From contig JALGQZ010000001.1 in NCBI GenBank assembly GCA_023105745.1, positions 70,035,991 through 70,099,990 of the forward strand: DNA of 64,000 nucleotides, read 5' to 3'. Below, piece after piece: positions 21,346 through 33,731 of the stretch; the first letter of the stretch is position 1, and every line of letters begins with the position of its first letter. The position numbers were made by a program, and so were the translations under genes. The notes beneath the pieces were generated by a model, which made no database searches, had not been told where the DNA came from, and saw nothing but the letters and a program-made list of their open reading frames with translations. The DNA comes from Austropuccinia psidii (Eukaryota; Basidiomycota; Pucciniomycetes; Pucciniales; Sphaerophragmiaceae).

Positions 21346-22357
21346 ATGATTTACGTTCAAAGCGTGGACGCTGCCTTCGCACCACAAGGACAAATATTAC
21401 GAAGAATGCCTGACGAAACGACGAGCTTGACTCAAGATCAGGATCCAAGTCAAGAGCGACCGCCAACGACAACACGTAAAGCTGTGTTTTATTGTAAGAG
21501 TGGGTTAATCTTTCCTCCTGAAATATCATTTCACTTTTCTTTTGCTCAAACGAATCTACCGATTTGATTGATTTATAGCTTGTAGCTTTCCAGTTGAATA
21601 TTGTGAATACGGCCCAAGTATTTCTAAGTAAGTTTTTCTTTTAATATAGTGATAAAAATTTGCTTTTTACTGACTAGATAATTATATTTTTGTCTTACCC
21701 GGAACAAAGATGTAAAGATTGGTTATCAAAAGAGAATCCTGAACTTTTTGACAAACTCTACCACAAATTAAATTCAATTGAATTAGAATCTTTAACCCTT
21801 GAAGAAAGAGAAAAGTATGAAAAATCGGAAAAGGAAGCATTAAAAAAAGAGGCAAAACAACAGGCAAAAGTTGAGAGAGCTAAGGAAAAAGTAAAATCAT
21901 CAAAAGTGACTGTGAAAACCGTTGAAAGAACGAAGCGTAAAAGGATTACTGCTATTCATGGTCTTGACACGTTTGGTTAGTCATATATTCTACCATTAAA
22001 TTTCGCTATGTACATTAAGAGTCAGCCATTAAACTGACTTTGTGCATAACAGGCGTTGATTTAAAGAAATTAGCAAAGCTGTTTGCTAATCGCTTTGCCA
22101 CTGGTTCATCAGTAACTAAGAATGCTCAAGGTGATGATGAGATCGTTATCCAAGGCGATGTATCAGATGAAGTAAGCGTTAAAAAGATTCTGGGTTATTT
22201 AAGACCACACTGACTTCAATCGATATCCTTTTCGTATAAGGTCCTTGATTTATTTGAAGAAACTAGTGGGAAGTTTGCTGATATCATCGGGAATGGCAAA
22301 ATACCCGACGAAAATATTGTATTTGTAGATGAGACAAAAAAGAAGAAACCAACCTGA
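21346..22357 (+). CDS. TMA22: Translation machinery-associated protein 22 (DENR/DRP1 homologue), five exons
   Basis: Predicted exons: 21346-21493, 21579-21627, 21710-21975, 22053-22171 and 22240-22357. Introns are 85, 82, 77 and 68 nt, all GT-AG. The protein has the N-terminal Cys motif of the family (YSCSFPVEYCEYG, then KCKDWL), a Glu/Lys-rich helix, and a C-terminal SUI1/eIF1-like domain (KRKRITAIHGLDTFGVDLKK, FANRFATGSSVTKNAQGDDE, IVIQGDVSDE) with a Lys-rich tail. With its partner Tma20/MCT-1 the family recycles 40S subunits and promotes reinitiation. ATG 21406 is an alternative start giving a shorter N-terminus, closer to yeast. Oddity: the last exon needs one A removed from the AAAA run at 22259-22262 to join VLDLFEE to the conserved tail, so it is either a base error or a frameshift. 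Confidence 0.85.
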
Positions 22358-23059
22358 CATGTCAAGTACACAACCATGCAACCGCTCAAAGGTAAAATGC
22401 CCCTCTTAACCCATTCTCCAGCCCAAGGAAATGAATAGGTAACTAAGAAAGGAATACAACACAAAGTCTGAGAAATCTTGAACAATGCCTATGTTGGAGT
22501 ATCCGGTCGATTCCTTTTCATATATCCAGCGGTGTAAAGGAAGGAATGCCTTCAAAGCCAATATGTTGCAACCACATTCTATGTGGAATCAAATAAGTTT
22601 AAGCTGCTGGCTTCAGATATCGAATCATACCTTGCCGCCTTGACCAAGGAGAGAGAGCTACCGAACCCCGTACAAACCATGATTTGATTTTTTTTCCATT
22701 TTCACGTCTGAACCCTTTTGGAAAAGGCAACTAGTCTCATGGTCAACCGCCGAATTCGTCAATCACTAGCCATCCTATTTTATCAACAAGTTCGTTGGTG
22801 GCCGTGTAATCCAATACTGATTTGACTTCAAACTCTTGCTGTGATTAAAAATTCTGATATTTTCTCAGGAACAAGTTTTCAATCAGGCTGGTCTTGAATA
22901 TCTTTCTCCACATAGGAAGTACTTGCAAATAGAGCCATCAAGCTTAACCCAGAAGCTCCCCCAAGCGTGGTTACCCAACTGTACCGAATAAAACTTTCAT
23001 TTCATGAACCACGATTCTACACAGTTGTGCAATTTTAATTCTACCAACGGCTAAACAAT
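22358..23059. other. Interval downstream of TMA22, possible exon fragments
   Basis: No long ORF. The plus strand reads YVESNKFKLLASDIESYLAA (around 22580-22640), LVNRRIRQSLAILFYQQVRW (around 22740) and QAGLEYLSPHRKYLQIEPSS (around 22890). These look more protein-like than the rest and could be exons or remnants of an unrecognised gene. No family was recognised. Confidence 0.25.
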
Positions 23060-23700
23060 TTGCTGATCAACGCAATTGTAAAGGAACCTCTTCCTTTTCT
23101 GGCTGCCTTCTACATGTATATCAAACCCTTTGATTCTTGGATAAGCTCTGTTTTGAGGTCATTTTACGCTTGCAAATTCTTAATCCTCTATTGGAAGCTG
23201 TCAAAGTGGTCTTGTGTCATTTCCATAAGTGTTGTGGTATTGAGCCAAGGAGTCTGACTTCTGGCAATGCTCAGGTCTCTCCTCCTTGTGATGTGTCTGA
23301 ATGGGGATTTTATCATTTCTAACTTCATTAGTATCACTAACAATGATACATTCATTTGCAATCACTTCTTTCTTTTGTGTAATTCCTTGACTTAGTCCAT
23401 CAGCTTCTGGATCAATGAGTCTGACTCTTTCTTCATCTGGTTGGAATTAGTCTTTTTATTCCCTTGTGCCCCTTTTCACTTGTTGGAAACTACCTGGGAT
23501 TGGGATTGGGATGTTCTAGAAGAGCTGGCTATTAACCAGTGTGCTCCTGAGATGCTTGACTTTGTTAGTGAATGAGGGCATGCTTCCTTTGTCACTTGAT
23601 CTTCTTGCTTCAGATATGCTGCCTTCTGCTTCCAAGAATTCTGTTTTCACTGGGGCTCTTCTAAGTGAGTAGGGACTGGCACTCACTTAAAGAGGGCTCA
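23060..23700 (-). pseudogene. Decayed family-A-like gag/ORF1 fragment
   Basis: Minus-strand sequence at about 23400-23650 aligns with A2 9020-9300. In the ORF1 frame it retains GNKKTNSNQMKKESDSLIQK, against NKASFNQRRKESDPMIQKLL in A2. Sequence at 23290-23400 resembles the next gag stretch of A1 (16330-16400). The part before 23290 is too diverged to be sure. No LTR of its own was found. Confidence 0.6.
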
Positions 23701-23846
23701 GAATTGGATAAAAATTAATACACTTAAATAGTGTAGCAAACAAAGATATTTATTGAAAAATAAAAGAAAACAAGAGGCAGCAAGAAGCAAAGCAATAAGC
23801 AATAAGGGAGCCAACCACAACCAAGGCCAAGTTCACTGTTTCAAAC

Positions 23847-25439
23847 TGTGAGCCTTTGAGATATGACCATGTACCCAAAAGGGTCAAAAACAAGGCTATA
23901 AAAATTCTTCTAATAATATTAATTGAAACTCAATTCTTAAAAACCCATTAAAATAACTAGAAATGCCATACAAAGGCATATATTCTTGATTATCTAAGAA
24001 ACCAATGGGTAAGCATGTTGAAATAATAAAGCCAATGGATTTCCCATCCAAAAATAGATATATGCCTCTGTTATGTCATATATGTAAACCTAATACTGGC
24101 TGAGATTCTGGATATATGCATTTTTATGATCAGTGCATATATTGATGGTTTTTAGCTCATCTCTTTTGAAATTCTCATGATAATGATGTGATGCAAAATT
24201 AAACTTACCACAAAATGACTGTGAAACACAGCTATATACTATGTTTGACAAACAATAAATAAGGTTATGAATAATAAAGAGAAAATGACCAAAATAGCAA
24301 TACCAGTTGACCACTTAAATCCAAAAGTACTCCAAACTTAAGATGAAGTAGATATTCAGGCTCTACTAGCTCATGCATGGGTAAAAACATAATTTTTATC
24401 ATTGTATTGAAGGTATAACCCTGTGAAATCATGTTTCAAAGTTTAAAATAGCAAATGATGTCATAAAATTGGAGTTGCAGTCATAACTTTAGAATATGGT
24501 GTAATAATGAGATAAAAAAGCTGAATCAAGATGTAATCATCATCAAAAGCTAAAATATTGATCAATTCCAGTGGATAGAATCATTAAGGATCTATTAGGA
24601 TGTAACTGGTCACCAGAATTAAGGATATTTACTATACAAAGACTCCTTCCTCTGTTTCTCCCTCAGAGGCATCAAATTCAATAAAATATCAAATAAAAAG
24701 GTAATACATTTTTTTCTTTTGAATATAACTCTTATATTGTAAAAGACTCAAGTCATAACTTTCAATAACAACTTAAATTTAAGTCATTATATAATTCTTT
24801 TATTATTATTTGTTATATTATCTTGAAGTCTCTGAATCCTTGTAAAAATAGTAAAAATTGTATTTCTCTCTTATTTTATTGCAACTAAATTCTAGGTAAG
24901 TTTTAAGTACTTATTCAGGTGTAAAATAATTTAAAATTATCATATTAAGTGTTAAAAGAAGTTTATATTTATCTTTTTATAATATTTATTTCTTAAAATA
25001 ATCTTGTATCAACATCAATATTATTTATATTGAAATATAACTTTGAAATTGATAATATTTTAGTTATGAATTGTTATTTGTTATTAAATAGGAATTTTTG
25101 ACACATCTATTATTTCTTGGTAACAATAATAAGTCTTCATGATATATTAGTTGTTAATTTATCAATATATTTATATTAGTCTATTATTTATTATTTATAT
25201 ATGACATAATATATTTTACAGCAGAATTATAATGATATATTATTATGTGTCATTATTAGGACATTCACAATACAATAAGTGAAATATTAGTAATTTTTAC
25301 TTGAAGAAATTTCAAAAAAAAAACAAATTGCCTTCATACAATAAGATATTATATTTATAATTGAAGCTTATATAATAACCCTATAATTATTGAATTAATA
25401 ACTATTGAGGCATTTTAAAAGGGATTTTATTGTCTTACA
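23847..25439 (+). repeat. Decayed LTR of element J (family B/C-like)
   Basis: It starts TGTGAGCCTTTGAGATATGACC, matching the TGTGAGCCTTGAGGTATAT start of the B and C LTRs. It probably ends at TGTCTTACA (25431-25439), like the TCTTACA ends elsewhere. The interior is AT-rich and poorly matched. The usual TGGGGGCC motif is not recognisable after it. Confidence 0.5.
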
Positions 25440-25725
25440 TGTGGTTTTTCACCTCCCTAGACCTGCAAGACCTTTTTTTAGTTATTATAGTAATTAAATA
25501 AGATTTTCATAAATTAAAAATATAATCTTGTATCAAAATTTAAATAATAATAATATTATTATTTTCAATAAATAAAATAAAGTAAAAATAAAAAATTCAT
25601 TTTAGTCCTTTTTCTCACTTATTTTCCCTTATGAACAAGATAAACAAAATTTTTATGTAAAAATTGCCATATATTTTCAAATATACACTTTTTATTAAAA
25701 GATTTCAATTTAATAAATTTTTTAG

Positions 25726-26285
25726 TGTTTGAAGACAATCAAACAGAGGACAATCAAGCCACTGTTGAAGGATTGGTGAAAGAAAGTGGTGAAACCTCCC
25801 CAATACACATCTCAGTTAACAAAAGAAAACCCAAAAAATTGGTTTTCCCAGGACCCACCATTGAGGACTATTAGGGTGAGCACTTTTATTAAACCTCACA
25901 AAATGAAAACTTTATTATTTTTTATTCTTTATTTCTTAATATGAATACCCAAACAGGTTTCAATACTCCATCCAATCAGATTGAAGTAGATTTAGAAGTG
26001 GAAATTATTCCACAAAAGGGAAAAGAAATAGCAAAGTACCCAGTGGAACAGAAACCACAAAAGGAAGTTCCCTATCTCAAAGGCAAATCATTGAGATGTG
26101 TACTATTTCTGAAACAGAATTGGAACTAATTATGAATCCTTCACATGCAGAAGGCTCAAAGAGACATATAATTGTGCCAATACAGAAATTACTATACAGT
26201 GTACAAAGAAAAGGATTGGGAAATATTACCCCAAATCCACCAAGGAGTGATGAACTCTTGGCTTGTTCACAAGAAATTAATTGAA
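25726..26285 (+). pseudogene. Gag/ORF1 remnant of element J
   Basis: A leader acceptor (ttttttag|TG) opens an exon (25726-25875), followed by an 81 nt intron (25876-25956) and the dual-frame region. The frame at 25941 reads SNQIEVDLEVE, like ORF1 of H (SNQMDVEMEEE). The other frame, from about 26096, reads SETELELI and IVPIQKLLYSVQRKGLG, like gag of H (SEPELI, VPIQKLVQSSKRRGVG). Both frames are thus recognisable after long decay. Nothing of pol remains. Confidence 0.65.
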
Positions 26286-26892
26286 GAGGAGTAAATAGTG
26301 AAATTATCTAATTAATGGAATCCACTATCATCCAAACCTGAAATAAAAAAATAAAGGAATATCACAACAAAAAGAGAGAGGCAAGAAAGGTGGATGTAAG
26401 GTGTGGATATGAAACTTTGATTAAAAATGAAGTACAATTCCTCTCATCAGGGAAAATGTTGCATAAATCTCCAGAAATTGAATTCATGTCAAGCAAGACA
26501 AAAGTCAAGCTCATTGCAAACAAAATTCAATAAAATGTTGAGCATACATCACATACTTGTCTTACACCAAATCCTGTGACATCCACCAATATTGGCTTCC
26601 CTGTGCCTTCAACTGAGATTCCTCACCCCCTGAACCTCCTGCAACAAGCCAAAGGTTGCTAAAAATAACAAAAAGACCCACCTGTTTCCACACACAGATA
26701 TAATATGTAATTAAACCAGTCTTGACATAGAGGAGGGGTTTGTGACTTCCCTAGGTCCTCTATTAATCAGCTTGGCATGAGTGGGATTGACAATTTGCAT
26801 GTGACACAGGTGGAGCCAGCTGCACAATGCTTCAGGTTTGGGTGCATATGTGTAAGTGTTACACATGCACACAAAGGAAAAAGCATGTGGGG
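26286..26892. other. Non-coding interval with an LTR-end-like fragment
   Basis: No gene. At 26395 the sequence TGTAAGGTGTGGATATGAAA repeats the terminus of the C LTRs for about 45 bp and then diverges. It may be an LTR scrap. The rest is unassigned. Confidence 0.4.
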
Positions 26893-29081
26893 TGTAAGGT
26901 TTGTCTATGAAACTCTTGATAATAGTAGCCAAATCAAGAGTACTAGGACTGTCCTCAGTAGAAATATATAATATAACAAAATATTATAACCACAAATTTG
27001 AATATAATTATTAAATATAATTATATAAGAAAATAAATTTAATTATTATTATAAAAATATAATAATAAAGAAAATAATTATAATTATAATAAATTATAAT
27101 TATTCTATTATTGCTATAGTCACTGACAGTTATACCAATAAGAAGTGTAAAGCTCTTAATGAGACAATTACACGTGGAAATATGAATATTAACCACTTAT
27201 AAATAAAATAAATATTATTTATAAGAGAATTATAACACACACTGTGCAGAAATAATTCTTATAGAATAAAAATTCTATATAAAAAAACTAATACTACATA
27301 AAAAAAATATAGAACTTTTAGAGAAAACTTACTTATAATATTTATTTAATACAACAAGTCAAACAACAACAGTTATTATATTAAATAATGATTATAAGTT
27401 AAAAACACGCCTAAAATCAATATTTGCAAAGATAAAACAACTTTCTATAATAACATTTAATATTAAAGAGTTTTTAAGAGGAATTTGTGGATTTTAAAAG
27501 ATATTTAAGATGATAATTTTATAATATAAAATATATTATTGATGATTACAACAATAATCTGAATTCTATGATCTCAATTCTTTAATTTACAATTAATAAA
27601 GAATAAAATAACTTAAGAATTACTTTAATAATAAGATCTTATAAATAATAAAACTTTACCTGTTTAAATTTCTAATATAATTGGATTGATAATGAATGAT
27701 GGACAAAAACAGTGATGAAAAGACTCCTTTTATGTCTTCAGAGCAGCTCTCATGATTCATAATGAGTATAGAGGGTGTGGTCAGGTCAAAACTGAAATAC
27801 CATGCTTAAAAACAAAGTTATTAACTTAAGGCAACTTGTTTTTAATTCCAATTTAAAGTTACCAGTGTTATTCTTAACTCCCTGTAACTTTAATCCTCAT
27901 TTAAACTGATCATTTTAAGTTTTCAATATAAATAAACTTATTTATATTAAAGTTCATCACATGAACAGCTTAAAAATAGAGTTTCAAGAAGAAATCTCTT
28001 AAACTCAATTTTCAATTAATTTTTAAAGGAATCATAATTTTCTTTGAGCTTAATTAAAAAAGTAAATTTCCAGGCTAATTATCCAGGAAATTTATTTATA
28101 AAAGATACTTAGAATTCAATTCATATGTAGATAATATTAAATTCTAAGCTGTGTGAAATTTCAAGCAAATCCATTAAGAATTGGATTTTTAATGAATTTT
28201 TGAAGTTATTGCTATTTTTCCACGTAAAATAGCAATACACACCAAACCTTAGCTTTTGATAAGGTTTTAATGCTTGTAACTTTAAAGTTTTAAGCTTATT
28301 TAAGGTTTTTAAGCTTGATTAAGCTTTTACAGTTCTTAAAACCTTGATTTCAAGTCTGCATATTGGGATTTACCCTTTGGCAGCTTGCAATTCCTGTCCA
28401 AATTGGGATAAAACCAGTTTAAACCTTAAGGTTGGATCAAAGTCTAATCTTAAAGTTTAAATAAGGTTGAAAATCCTCCAATACAGGTGGACAACCTTAA
28501 TTGAATCATTGCAGATCCAAAAAGTTGGGTACCCCAGCTCTATTTGGTCTTTTTCCTTTGTCCCACCTTTTTGCGTGTATTTTGCCCTTTTATTTATTTA
28601 AAGCCATACCATGGCTTTAAACCCTTTTAAATTGAGCTCACACAGGATTTACATTCTGTATGGCAAATCCTTAGCCAATTCAGTAAATATACACCACACC
28701 TCAATTTTAACTAAAATTTTGGTAAGTTTACATTAACCTTATGCAACTTTAAATTTAAGCTTATTTAAGCTTAAATTTAACAATTTTAAAAAAATGTTAA
28801 AAAATTTACATTAGTACTGTGAGATTCTTAAATCTTCTAATAACACAAGAAATAAGTGTTTTTGGGTATAACACCTTATGGATGTACCCTAGGTCATTTT
28901 TGGTGTAGAATCCAAAAATGACATAATATTTATAACTTTGTTTATACAAAAAAAAGTTATACTTATTTTTTGTTATTTTTTATTTCAATTTCAACTAAAA
29001 AGTCTGTTTAAGACAAAATTAACTGTTTATAAAATCATTTGTGGCCTTCTGGGTATGTTATACATACCTCACAGGCTCACA
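26893..29081 (-). repeat. Solo LTR, family C-like, with perfect target duplication
   Basis: On the minus strand it starts TGTGAGCCTGTGAGG (at 29081) and ends at the complement of TGTAAGGTTTGTCTATGAAA (26893). Both flanks are tgggg (26888-26892 and 29082-29086). No internal element sequence is present, so it is a solo LTR left by LTR-LTR recombination. At 2189 bp it is longer than the 1.7-1.8 kb C LTRs. It includes very AT-rich sequence around 27000-27650. Confidence 0.85.
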
Positions 29082-29349
29082 TGGGGGCTTAATTTAAAAA
29101 CAGATTGAACATTTTCAGGTGACAGGGGTGAAGCCTCTTCAGATCCTGTGATATATGTGTATGTGTAATATTCTCATTGAAATCGGCTTACTCACACCAT
29201 ACCCAATTTCAACATGCTAATTTATTTGTGGTCATGGGAACTAATGGGATTTAATGGTCAAAATGGCAAGTTAGTGTCACAAAATATTGAGGCAGTTATT
29301 TCTCTGGGAAACATCCTACTGAGGCAGATAGAATTGAATTATTGTGTTA

Positions 29350-31160
29350 CTATGTTTCCAGCAAAAATAAATATACTAAATATCCTGAGATAAGGTTTTT
29401 TATCATTACAAGCAATAAAAATGACATCACTTTGTTCTCATAAAATGCACAGTGACCTTCTATTTCTTCTTCAGATATAATAAAGTTTCCGTTGTCAAAA
29501 CCAACAGATTTATAAATATTGAGATGGGGCCAATCTAGTAAGAGTGTCAAACCAATATCCAAAGTGTTTAACATCAGAAAGTTATTTTTCAGTGTGAAAG
29601 ATGGATCAGAGACTCTAAATATTCCATTAATAATACAAAATCTTTGTGAGTTGCCCTGCAGAAAATAGATCACACTATTTCTGACATGTTTGGTTTTAGT
29701 TGAATATATATTTCTGTTGATATTGATGTTTGAAACTGAAAAATACAAAGTTGAAACAACTCTCAAAGTGGGATGACTGGTGGATTGTACTGGAGTGTCT
29801 AAGCTGATGTAAGGAATTATTTCCCTTGTTGAATGAAAATTCTGTATGTACTCAACCAGGAAATCATAAATTTGTTTCTCATGGCAGAGTGGTTTATTAT
29901 TCTTGTGGTGATTGGATGGGGCAGGAGGCTGTGATTCAAAAGTTTGTCTTATTTCAAATGGGGCTGATGGGGATTTCAGGAGAACAGAAAGGTTGGAACA
30001 TTGACAGATATGTTGAATTAAGATTTTATCTATATCATCCATTCAGAGCTACAAGAAGTTAGTCCTATTGAGTACGTGTGTAGAATCAATGTGGTTATAT
30101 TTCTCTTATTAATCAACATACATATTTTGTTACTTGTTGGCATCATTGCAAATACTCCAATCAAGGGCTCATACCCCCATGTGGCTAAGGCTTGTGATGG
30201 TCCCCAATGTTGAAAGATTTCTGGAGTATGATCAGAAAAATGATGATTTGGTTTAATCTTCTGTTTTGGGAATAATTGTTGATTTGACAGGCAGAAATTA
30301 TTCCAATTTTCAGACAATGAAGTCACATCATCCATTGAAACAGTCCAAATTGTTGCAATGTTGATAGCACTAACCAAATGGTATGTGTTCTTTGTTGGTT
30401 CATTTGAAAGGTCTTCTGATTTACCCATTCTTCTTTGTATATTGGGAAATTGTGTTCATCTAATGACATATGTTCACTGAGTATTAAAGTTGGAATAGAG
30501 ACCTTTTATAAGAGAGCCCATTCAGTGGATTTTAAACTACCATGAGAGGGGGAACCCATTTTGCAGTGAAGTCTTGTCCATGATGATGGAATTATGGTAT
30601 CAGTTATGATTTGCTGAAGATTACCCAGAGCCTCACCCTTTATATGGTGATCACTGAGTGCACTGATATTCAACTCAGCAGGGAATTTGGAAGTGGGGAT
30701 GTAATCTGCATCATATGAAGGAATATGCGCAGAAACACTAGATGGATTTTGTGTGTGAGGGGTGGGCATTGGGAAGTAATTTTGTTTGGTGGAAGTAGTG
30801 GGGATTGACTCATTTATTATTCTTTCTGTGTCTCTTCTCAGGGAGTGGTTCCCTCTCAATGTGATTTGATCAAGACAGCTGTTGGTGGTCATGAAATATG
30901 AGTCTGAACTGTTAGTGTCATTTGATTTACTGAGGACCTGATTTATATTTTTGATTCAGCCTCCAGAATGCAAAATTTGAAAGCTGCATTATTCTTCAAA
31001 ATTGCATGAATAAAATTATTCATTATGTCAAGATTAACCATTCTGGTTTCATCCCAATATTGAATGTCTTCCAAAATTGAATATCACACTCCATACTCAG
31101 AGAAAATTGCTTTTTGTTGTTTTGGAGTTTCCCAAAGCCATTTCACAATAGTTGAGTTAT
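29350..31160 (-). pseudogene. CACTA (tnp2-type) transposase remnant
   Basis: Three adjacent minus-strand frames (30506-30892, 30030-30428, 29350-30042) plus broken sequence up to 31160. They read IQYWDETRMVNLDIMNNFIH, TDTIIPSSWTRLHCKMGSPS with HGSLKSTEWALL, and KPNHHFSDHTPEIFQHWGPS followed by GYEPLIGVFAMMPTSNK. These match, from memory, the C-terminal region of fungal CACTA/Plavaka tnp2 transposases: the DxMHN block, W-T-R-x-P with KHGKLKADQW, and KPNxHxxxHIPExxxxWGP with ERLxG. Expected ERLNG is EPLIG here. It ends abruptly at 31160, where H inserted. Stops and frameshifts mean no function. Confidence 0.72.
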
Positions 31161-31966
31161 TGTGAGCCTTGAGGTATATTTTAACCACCCAAATAGAACA
31201 CAACTATCTCTCAAAAGAAATGATGAACTATGAATAAACCATAAGTCATGCATATATTCAAAATTCATCATTTTTTATTTCAGAAAAGATGAATACCTTT
31301 TTTGTGATTAAGTAAATCCATGAGCTCAAGGCCAGATTTGGATTCTACACAAAAATTCCCCTAGGGTAACTCCATAGAGTGAAGAAGCTTAAACTAACTC
31401 TAAGAGGTGGTATGTGGAAAATACTACAATACCACATAAAAGAATTGTGAAAATGTTTGTTTTTCTCAATTTAATGCCAAAATAATGGGAATGTTAGAAA
31501 CCCCATGTTACATATACACTAACAATAGTGGAATTCATGTTTGTGGCACTTAATATTGTGGTATCCTTAGATATAGTTTTGATACACCCACATTGGATAC
31601 CTGTCTTGCCTGATTTTCTATTTTTGATGTAAAAATAGCTAAGGGGGACAAAAGCCATCAAAGAGAGCCAGGGTACCCAACTTCTGAGGCATATGAGGTG
31701 TGGATAGCTCTAAAGCTTGGATCCATGGCTGATATTGGCCCAATTAGTATACTAAAACCTTTTGGGAACCTAGTTACCAAGTTAAAATCTCATTAAATCA
31801 TAAGAAAATGGCAAATAAGCTACTATTTTGATGTGAAAGAGAGGTAAAGAGCAACTTAGACTCCTGTAACCACGTCAATTCTTAATTATTTTCCATGGAT
31901 AAGCCCCAAAAGAGTAATTAAAAATCTTTTTGGGCTAGTATCCATTGATTTACCCCATCGCAACCT
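31161..31966 (+). repeat. 5' LTR of H, first part
   Basis: TGTGAGCCTTGAGGTATATT start, collinear with the LTRs at 40505 and 55855. It breaks off at 31966, where element C begins, and resumes at 43884 after the duplicated aacct. Confidence 0.9.
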
Positions 31967-33710
31967 TGTAAGGTGTGGACATGAAACTTTAATTAAAAAT
32001 CAAGTACTTTTCCTATCCTCAAAATTTGTATAAGGTAAAAATCAATTAGAAATAGTAAGAAATATTATTTTTAAGAGAAAACATGCAAAATTTATTGTTT
32101 ATAGCTTACTTAGTATAAAACAATAATATTATAAAGATTTATTGTTTTACCAACAATAAAAATTTATCCAAAAATACTGTACAAGAGATATTTAAGGCTA
32201 CAAAAGAAATTTCTTCAAGAGCAATTTCGATTGGAAGTAATTGAGCAAAGAACTGCAAGAAATTAATTAAAGAAAAAAGTCTTTAAAAAGAATATTAAAG
32301 AGAAAACACACCCAAAAGTGACCAGAGTGAATTTGGAAACAAAGTGACAAAGTTTACAGTGATGAAAGATGCTTTAATTCACTTTTGGGGTGGTTCAGGG
32401 GTAAAAATGATTATAAAAGTTACAAACAATGATTATAATTATCTTTTTACGTGGTTAAAAGGTTTAAAATGATTTAATAAAGGTGGTTGGAATCTTTTAT
32501 TGATTGGTTTAACAATGTTTAAACTAATTATAAAAGGAAAAGATTCTAACATGAAGAGAAAAGTGGGGCAAAGAAGACATTCTTTTATACCCATCAATTT
32601 TCTTACTCCAAAAGTAAAATTTACTCTTGTCAGTCGTGAAGAACAGTCTGACAACAGAAAAGCCAATTATTGCATCATTGAACCCTGGTTTAGACCAAAA
32701 AAGGGCTGGTTTAAGCCATTTTAGACCCTTAAATCAGCCATTACTATAGCAATACCTGGTCTAGAGCCTTCAAAACACGTCAAAATGTGTGTAAGAGACG
32801 TAGAAACCAGTTAAAACTGGTTTTACTATGATTGTTTTATCTTAAGGGTAGTTTTACCCTCTTGGCAACAGCTAAAACTACCCCAGTTGGTATCAAAACC
32901 TCATCATCAATTGAGTCCACAGACCCTGTAGCTCAATTCCAGGCCAAAAGTGATGAACTTTTGTGTGAATTATGACACCACACGCCTGTCAGCAAGGATT
33001 TTGGGGGTCTAGCTCCCCCTTAGAGCTGGAGTTCCTTTCCCCCCCAAATTTAATCTTTCCAATTTATTTTTCCTTTAATTCCTCATCATGTATTATACCT
33101 TATAATTTACATATGTAATTAAATTGAGTTGTACAGTTCAATACAGTAATAATTGATACCTCATATGTAAATCAAAGTTCACTTATGTAATACACATGCA
33201 CATTTTGACATTTCAATTGAATTCAATTGAAAATACTTTAATTCCTCATAACTTCTAAAATATACACAAAACCTCAATTTTAACACAAATTTTGGTGATT
33301 AACACTACATGTGATGTGAATTCAATTAAAGTTTTGAGGATTTTCAATTTTCATACAGAAAATACTAGAAACTTATTTTAAGCTTATTTAGAGTTGAGTT
33401 ACAAAATTTTCTCTCAGAGGTGACCCCACCTGATTTTTTATGAGGAATCCAATGGTGAAATAATTTTTATATGTTTATTTATTGGATTAAAAGTTAAAAT
33501 AATTTTTATTTAACTTTTTTCCAAACTTATTTATTTTTCTACAATTTTGTTAAAAATTCATTTTTACTTCATTTTTTCAAGTATAAATGTAATTTTATTT
33601 TTAAATTGTAATTAAATTTTTAATTTTGAATATAATTTTATATTTATATTTATATGTTAATTTTGTATTTGTGGTCTTTTGGGTATATGAAATTACCTCT
33701 AAGGCTCACA
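31967..33710 (-). repeat. 3' LTR of element C
   Basis: 1744 bp. On the minus strand TGTGAGCCTTAGAGGTAATT to a TTACA end. Nearly identical to the two halves of the right LTR (40123-40504 and 42434-43878). It contains the plus-strand frame 32500-32724, which is repeated at 42586-42828 and is LTR sequence, not a gene. Confidence 0.93.
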
Positions 33711-33725
33711 TTCCCTCCCCTAAAA
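33711..33725 (-). other. Polypurine tract, C
   Basis: The complement reads TTTTTAGGGGAGGGAA, directly before the TGTGAGCC start of the 3' LTR on the minus strand. Confidence 0.75.
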
Positions 33726-33731
33726 AGAATA

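Noticed and set aside
25941..25956. ATG in the 3' end of the J intron as another Gag start
   Set aside because: This ATG is in the ORF1 frame, not the Gag frame, so it was not counted with A1, A2, H and E.
23845..26395. J as a complete element ending at the TGTAAGG fragment at 26395
   Set aside because: The 26395 fragment is the wrong end for a plus-strand LTR and no target duplication was found; left as separate scraps.
32500..32724. Plus-strand 74-codon frame, repeated almost identically at 42586-42828
   Set aside because: Both copies lie in the two LTRs of element C at the same position. The repetition is that of the LTR, not of a gene.
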